DNA of 9,962 bases from Clostridia bacterium (lineage in GTDB: Bacteria > Bacillota > Clostridia > Oscillospirales > Acutalibacteraceae): the NCBI GenBank assembly GCA_900763035.1, contig CAAFIS010000364.1:1-9962 (forward strand), given 5' to 3'. Position numbers and translations under genes: made by a program. Positions 6,340-9,962 of this stretch are shown in pieces. The notes under the pieces are model-generated. The model saw only the letters and a program-made list of their open reading frames with translations. It was not told the DNA's origin and did not search any database. Within the stretch, counting starts at the first letter, position 1. Each line of letters begins with the position of its first letter.

Positions 6340-7854
6340 TCATCGCCATTCGCCGAAGCCATAAAAAGCGTTATACCCGTGCGGTGTGACCACCGACAGC
6401 CGCCGGTCGTACCCGGCGTAGGCACAGCGCCAATACAGAGGGATATACGGCAGATCCTGACAAAACGCCGCCGTGAACCCGGCCGTGTCCGTCTCCCCCG
6501 CGCGATAGCTGCGGTAGGCCGCGGCCGCCGCCCCGTCGGCCGAGATGCCGAAGGATGCCGCGCCGGACGAACCCAGCAGCGGGGACAGATCCATCGAGGC
6601 CGTCAGCCGGATCTCGCCCAGATAGAGGTCGAACCGCCCGGCGCTCAGCCGCTGCCGGTATTCGTCGAACCCCAGCGGCGTGACCGTGATCTGCAGCCCC
6701 GCGCCCTCCAGCGCGGAGCGCAGCGCCTCGGCCGGGGCGGCGCGGGACGCGGTGTCGCTGCAATAGATCAGCTCCAGCTTCAGCTTCTCCTGCCCCTTGC
6801 CGGTGCCGTAGCCCGCCTCGCCCAGCGCCGTCAGCGCCGCGGTCAGGTCGCGGCTCTCGGACAGGCCGGTCACCTCGGCCACCGTGCGCCAGCGGGGGTG
6901 GAACGGCATCGTCGCGGGTCTGGCCCAGCCCGCGCCCGCCGCCGATACCAGCGTGCGCCGGTCGATCAGCAGTGACAGCGCGCGCCGGACGGCGGGATCG
7001 TTCAGTCCCGTCCGGTGCCCGTTGACGCCGAGGAACACCAAAGCGTTCATCTCCACGGCGGCGCTGGCGCCCGTCGTGCGGGGCAGCTCGCCGCTGCTGA
7101 GGTCGTTGTAATAATACGTGATCGCGCCGGAGGCCAGCCCATAGTACATCGACGAAGCGTTGGGCAGATCCCGCAGCCCGACCGTTTCCCACCGGGGACG
7201 CGTTTTGGCCTTGGGGTTCGCCGTCAGCGCATAGCCGCTGCCGCTGTCGTGCAGACAGTACAGCCCGCCGCCGACGGAGGCCTTCGCCGCCTCGGTCGCG
7301 CGTCCGGCGATCTTGACGATCGGGAAGGACAGACACGCGGCGGCATTCGGATCCGGCGACGACAGCGTGAAGACGATCACGCCCGGCCGCTTTTTGTCCG
7401 TTTCGGCGGAGACGATGTTCGCCACCGCCGCGCGGGTGTTCACACTCTCGCGCGCCAGCCGAAACGAGCCGGCCACGTCGTCCGCCGTCACGGCGGAGCC
7501 GTCGGAGAACATCGCCCCGTCGCGCAATGTGACCTCAAGATGCGTCGCATCGGCCGCGTTGACGGCGGCGGCCAGCGACAGCTGCGGCATGAAGCCGTCA
7601 TCGATGACCGTCAGGCTGTCGTACAGCAGCGTCGCCAGCTGGAGGTTGACCTCCGTCTTGGCGGCGTAGGGGTCGAGCGTATCCTCCCGGCAGAAGGACA
7701 AAGAGAAGCTTTGCAGCGCGTCGGCCTTGCCGCTGTCCGGCACCGGAACGGACGAGGGAACGTCCGAGGACTGCCCCGGCTCCGACCGGGCGGAGCAGCC
7801 GCACGTGACGGCCAACAGCGCGCAGACCGTAAACAGAACCAACGCCCTTCGCAC
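6340..7854 (-). CDS. Family-5 ABC transporter solute-binding lipoprotein (peptide/nickel type)
   Basis: 504 residues, exported and probably lipid-anchored. The N-terminus MRRALVLFTVCALLAVTCGC is a short basic and hydrophobic signal ending at Cys20, followed by a Ser/Pro-rich linker (21-45). The lipobox (TCGC) is imperfect. Family signatures are HLEVTLRDGAMFSDGSAVTADDV (about 105-127), NDPAVRRALSLLIDRRTL (285-302), GRFDLYLGEIRL (406-417) and PYIPLYWRCAYAGYDRRL (469-486). The start is GTG at 7854 with AGGAGG 9 bases upstream. It is the first gene of the operon. No permease or ATPase gene lies beside it, which is unusual since these binding proteins normally sit with their transporter. It may feed a remote transporter or serve another envelope role. 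The ligand cannot be told from sequence. Confidence 0.92.
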   Translation of the reverse strand: MRRALVLFTVCALLAVTCGCSARSEPGQSSDVPSSVPVPDSGKADALQSFSLSFCREDTLDPYAAKTEVNLQLATLLYDSLTVIDDGFMPQLSLAAAVNAADATHLEVTLRDGAMFSDGSAVTADDVAGSFRLARESVNTRAAVANIVSAETDKKRPGVIVFTLSSPDPNAAACLSFPIVKIAGRATEAAKASVGGGLYCLHDSGSGYALTANPKAKTRPRWETVGLRDLPNASSMYYGLASGAITYYYNDLSSGELPRTTGASAAVEMNALVFLGVNGHRTGLNDPAVRRALSLLIDRRTLVSAAGAGWARPATMPFHPRWRTVAEVTGLSESRDLTAALTALGEAGYGTGKGQEKLKLELIYCSDTASRAAPAEALRSALEGAGLQITVTPLGFDEYRQRLSAGRFDLYLGEIRLTASMDLSPLLGSSGAASFGISADGAAAAAYRSYRAGETDTAGFTAAFCQDLPYIPLYWRCAYAGYDRRLSVVTPHGYNAFYGFGEWR

Positions 7855-7925
7855 CGCCGTCGCCCTCCTCCCGTTTCCCGCGCGGCAGCCGCCCGCGGAC
7901 TATCGAATAAGCCATAAGCATTGAC

Positions 7926-7954
7926 AGTATACCACTTTATCGGCAAATACGCAA
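7926..7954 (-). promoter_or_regulatory. Promoter of the lipoprotein-asp23-fakA-ymdB operon
   Basis: On the minus strand the -35 is TTGCGT (7949-7954) and the -10 is TATACT (7926-7931), with a 17-base spacer. The start point would be near 7919, leaving a leader of about 65 bases before the GTG at 7854. A-rich tracts directly upstream (7956-7961 and 7976-7981) are placed like UP-element sequences. Confidence 0.8.
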
Positions 7955-7986
7955 GTTTTTTATCGCACATCGCAGTTTTTTGCGAT
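7950..7986. repeat. Phased CGCA(A)G-T6 repeats in the divergent promoter region
   Basis: cgcaagtttttt (7950-7961) and cgcagtttttt (7971-7981) differ by one base, and their T6 tracts start 20 bases apart, about two helical turns. atcgca occurs at 7962-7967 and again at 7969-7974; the second copy pairs with tgcgat (7981-7986) as a 6-base inverted repeat. The block overlaps the -35 of the operon promoter and lies about 28 bases upstream of the metG -35. It could be bent DNA, an UP element or an operator. Confidence 0.6.
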
Positions 7987-8013
7987 CCGCGCGGAAAAAT
8001 TACGCAAAACCGG

Positions 8014-8041
8014 TTGTAATTTTTGCTACATATGGTAAAAT
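8014..8041 (+). promoter_or_regulatory. Promoter of metG
   Basis: TTGTAA (8014-8019) and TAAAAT (8036-8041) are separated by 16 bases, with a TGG extension just before the -10. The start point would be near 8048, giving a leader of about 55 bases. The leader has a 6-base-pair hairpin (ccgccg 8054-8059 with cggcgg 8068-8073) and the site GAGGAGA (8088-8094) before the ATG. The leader is too short for a T-box riboswitch. Confidence 0.75.
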
Positions 8042-8103
8042 ACAAGAATACTGCCGCCGAACGGGTCCGGCGGAACACTGCAAAAATGAGGAGAGTTCTC
8101 GCA

Positions 8104-9962
8104 ATGGAAAAGCCAAAGTTCTATCTGACCACGGCGATCGCCTACGCCAGCAGCAAGCCACACATCGGCAATACTTACGATATCGTTCTGGCGGATATGA
8201 TCGCCCGATATAAGCGGATGAGCGGCTACGATGTCTATTTTCTGACCGGCGCAGACGAGCACGGCCAGAAGATCGAAGAAAAAGCGAAGGCGGAGGGCAT
8301 CACGCCGCAGGCGTATGTCGACCGCGTGTCCGCCGTCATCAAGAGCGTGTGGGACTGCATGGACGTCACGTACGACCGATTCATCCGCACCACGGATGCC
8401 GACCACGTCGCAGCGGTGCAGAAGATCTTCCGCCGCCTGTACGAGCAGGGCGACATCTACAAGGGCACGTACGAAGGCAAATACTGCACCCCGTGCGAAT
8501 CCTTCTTCACCCCCTCGCAGCTCAAGGACGGCAAATGTCCCGACTGCGGGCGCGAGTGCGTCGACGCCAGCGAGGAGGCGTATTTCCTGCGTCTTGGCAA
8601 ATATCAGGACCGCCTGATGAAGTATTATGAGGAGCATCCCGATTTCTTCGCCCCGGCCTCCCGCCGCAGCGAGATGATCAACAACTTCCTCAAGCCCGGC
8701 CTCAACGACCTGTGCGTTTCCCGCTCGTCCTTCAAATGGGGCATCCCGGTCGATTTCGACGACCGGCACGTCGTCTATGTCTGGCTGGACGCGCTGGTCA
8801 ACTATATCACCGGCTGCGGCTACAGCCCGGACGGCTCGACGGAGCACTACAAGCGTTTCTGGCCCGCGGATCTGCACGTCATCGGCAAGGATATCGTGCG
8901 TTTCCACACGATCTATTGGCCGATCATCCTCATGGCGCTGGGCGAGCCGCTCCCTAAGCAGGTGCTCGGCCACCCGTGGCTGCTCTCCGGACAGGATAAG
9001 ATGAGCAAATCCGTCGGCAACGTCATCTATGCCGACGACCTCGTGCGCCGCTTCGGTGTCGACGCGGTGCGCTATTACCTGCTGACCGAGATCCCGTTCG
9101 CGCAGGACGGCACCATCACGTACGAAAACGTCATCACCCGCTACAACACGGATCTGGCCAATACGCTGGGCAACCTCGTCAACCGCAGCATCGCGATGAC
9201 GAACAAGTATTTCGGCGGCACGGTGGATAAGCCCGCCGCCGATCCGGATCCGCTCGACGCGGAGCTGTCTGCCCTGTGCGCGGAAACAGTGCGCTGCTAC
9301 CGCGAGCAGATGGACACGTGGCACAACGCCGACGCAGCGGAAACGGTCATGGCCCTCGCCCGCCGCTGCAATAAATATATCGACGAAACGGCGCCGTGGG
9401 CGCTGGCCAAGGACGAGGGCAGCCGCGATCGGCTGGAGGCCGTGCTGTACCACCTGCTGGAGTGCATCCGTGTGCTGGGCATCCTGCTGACGCCGTTCAT
9501 GCCCTCCACCGGCGCGGCGATCGGCACGCAGCTGGGCACGCCGACCGGCGACATGGATGCCGCCGTGTTCGGCGCGGTCGTGCGGCACACCGTCGGCACG
9601 CCGACACCTCTCTTTGCCCGCATCGATGCCGAAAAGATGCTGGCGGAGATCGAGGCGCAGCACACCGCGAAAGTAGCCGAGCAGCAGGAGGGCGTCGCCT
9701 TCCTGCCGCAGATCGGCATCGACGACTTCTCCCGCATCGATCTGCGCGTGGCCGAGATCCGCGCGTGCGAGCCGGTCAAAAAAGCCAAAAAGCTGCTCAA
9801 GCTCACGCTCGACGACGGCAGCGGTGCGCCGCGCACGGTCTGCTCCGGCATCGCGCCGTACTATCAGCCCGCCGATCTGATCGGCCGCCACGTCGTTTTG
9901 GTCGCGAATCTTGCGCCCGCCACGCTCTGCGGGGTGGAGAGCAGCGGCATGATCTTGGCTGC
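8104..9962 (+). CDS. metG: Methionyl-tRNA synthetase (3' end cut by window edge)
   Basis: 619 codons are visible and the frame is still open at the window end. The enzyme charges tRNA-Met with methionine in the cytoplasm. The start is ATG 8104 with GAGGAGA about 10 bases upstream. Class I signatures are intact: HIGN at 20-23 and KMSKS at 299-303. The inserted zinc knuckle has CTPC (C128, C131) and CPDC (C145, C148). The anticodon-binding helical domain covers about 340-510 (NTLGNLVNRS, WHNADAAE, DETAPWALAK). A C-terminal tRNA-binding (EMAP II/Trbp111-like) domain starts near residue 537 (IGIDDFSRIDLRVAEI) and reaches VESSGMILA at the edge. Homologues run about 640-665 residues, so roughly 30 residues are missing. 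It is transcribed divergently from the six-gene operon and no partner gene is visible. Confidence 0.98.
   Translation, partial: MEKPKFYLTTAIAYASSKPHIGNTYDIVLADMIARYKRMSGYDVYFLTGADEHGQKIEEKAKAEGITPQAYVDRVSAVIKSVWDCMDVTYDRFIRTTDADHVAAVQKIFRRLYEQGDIYKGTYEGKYCTPCESFFTPSQLKDGKCPDCGRECVDASEEAYFLRLGKYQDRLMKYYEEHPDFFAPASRRSEMINNFLKPGLNDLCVSRSSFKWGIPVDFDDRHVVYVWLDALVNYITGCGYSPDGSTEHYKRFWPADLHVIGKDIVRFHTIYWPIILMALGEPLPKQVLGHPWLLSGQDKMSKSVGNVIYADDLVRRFGVDAVRYYLLTEIPFAQDGTITYENVITRYNTDLANTLGNLVNRSIAMTNKYFGGTVDKPAADPDPLDAELSALCAETVRCYREQMDTWHNADAAETVMALARRCNKYIDETAPWALAKDEGSRDRLEAVLYHLLECIRVLGILLTPFMPSTGAAIGTQLGTPTGDMDAAVFGAVVRHTVGTPTPLFARIDAEKMLAEIEAQHTAKVAEQQEGVAFLPQIGIDDFSRIDLRVAEIRACEPVKKAKKLLKLTLDDGSGAPRTVCSGIAPYYQPADLIGRHVVLVANLAPATLCGVESSGMILA

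Noticed and set aside
8042..8103. T-box or other riboswitch in the metG leader
   Set aside because: The leader is only about 55 bases, with one small hairpin and no T-box sequence or terminator.
8026..9891. Long minus-strand open frame opposite metG
   Set aside because: metG is certain on the plus strand with all motifs; the antisense frame is a GC-driven shadow.

Overview
The window looks like chromosomal DNA from a high-GC member of the Clostridia, probably Oscillospiraceae/Ruminococcaceae-like. This is inferred from the gene families: an Asp23-FakA (yloU-yloV type) gene pair, a YmdB phosphodiesterase, a DUF6062-like cysteine protein, a SipW-type signal peptide and a metG of the clostridial type. 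AGGAGG-like ribosome sites and sigma-A-like promoters fit a Firmicute. No tRNA, rRNA, CRISPR array, transposase or phage gene is visible.

Layout from left to right. Positions 1-123 hold a long terminator hairpin. A minus-strand gene (124-1287) encodes a secreted or surface protein with a SipW-dependent-type signal peptide, a TasA/camelysin-like N-terminal half and a beta-helix-like C-terminal half. Its upstream region (1288-1677) carries a ribosome site, an extended -10 promoter, an 11-base poly-C run (poly-G on the coding strand) and the terminator of the next operon. It ends in two near-identical palindromic repeats that overlap the 3' end of the next gene.

Six minus-strand genes (7854 down to 1678) form an apparent operon. 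In transcription order they are an orphan family-5 solute-binding lipoprotein, an Asp23/Gls24 protein, FakA (ATP-binding subunit of fatty acid kinase), a YmdB-type metallophosphoesterase, a DUF6062-like protein with two CxxC...CxxH modules, and a D-2-hydroxyacid dehydrogenase. Gaps are short (14-74 bases). The FakA-YmdB gap holds a strong hairpin with no U-tract in the direction of transcription. A good promoter (TTGCGT, 17 bases, TATACT) lies upstream of the lipoprotein gene.

The divergent plus-strand gene is metG (methionyl-tRNA synthetase, from 8104), cut off by the window end in its C-terminal tRNA-binding domain. The 249-base divergent region holds both promoters and a pair of phased T-tract repeats.

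The operon mixes envelope and lipid functions (Asp23, FakA, lipoprotein) with an RNA/cyclic-nucleotide phosphodiesterase and two genes of unclear role. Most content belongs to known families. The less ordinary points are the poly-G tract next to the surface-protein promoter, the palindromic repeats that extend the dehydrogenase C-terminus, the duplicated Cys/His module of the DUF6062-like protein, and the unusual company kept by fakA.
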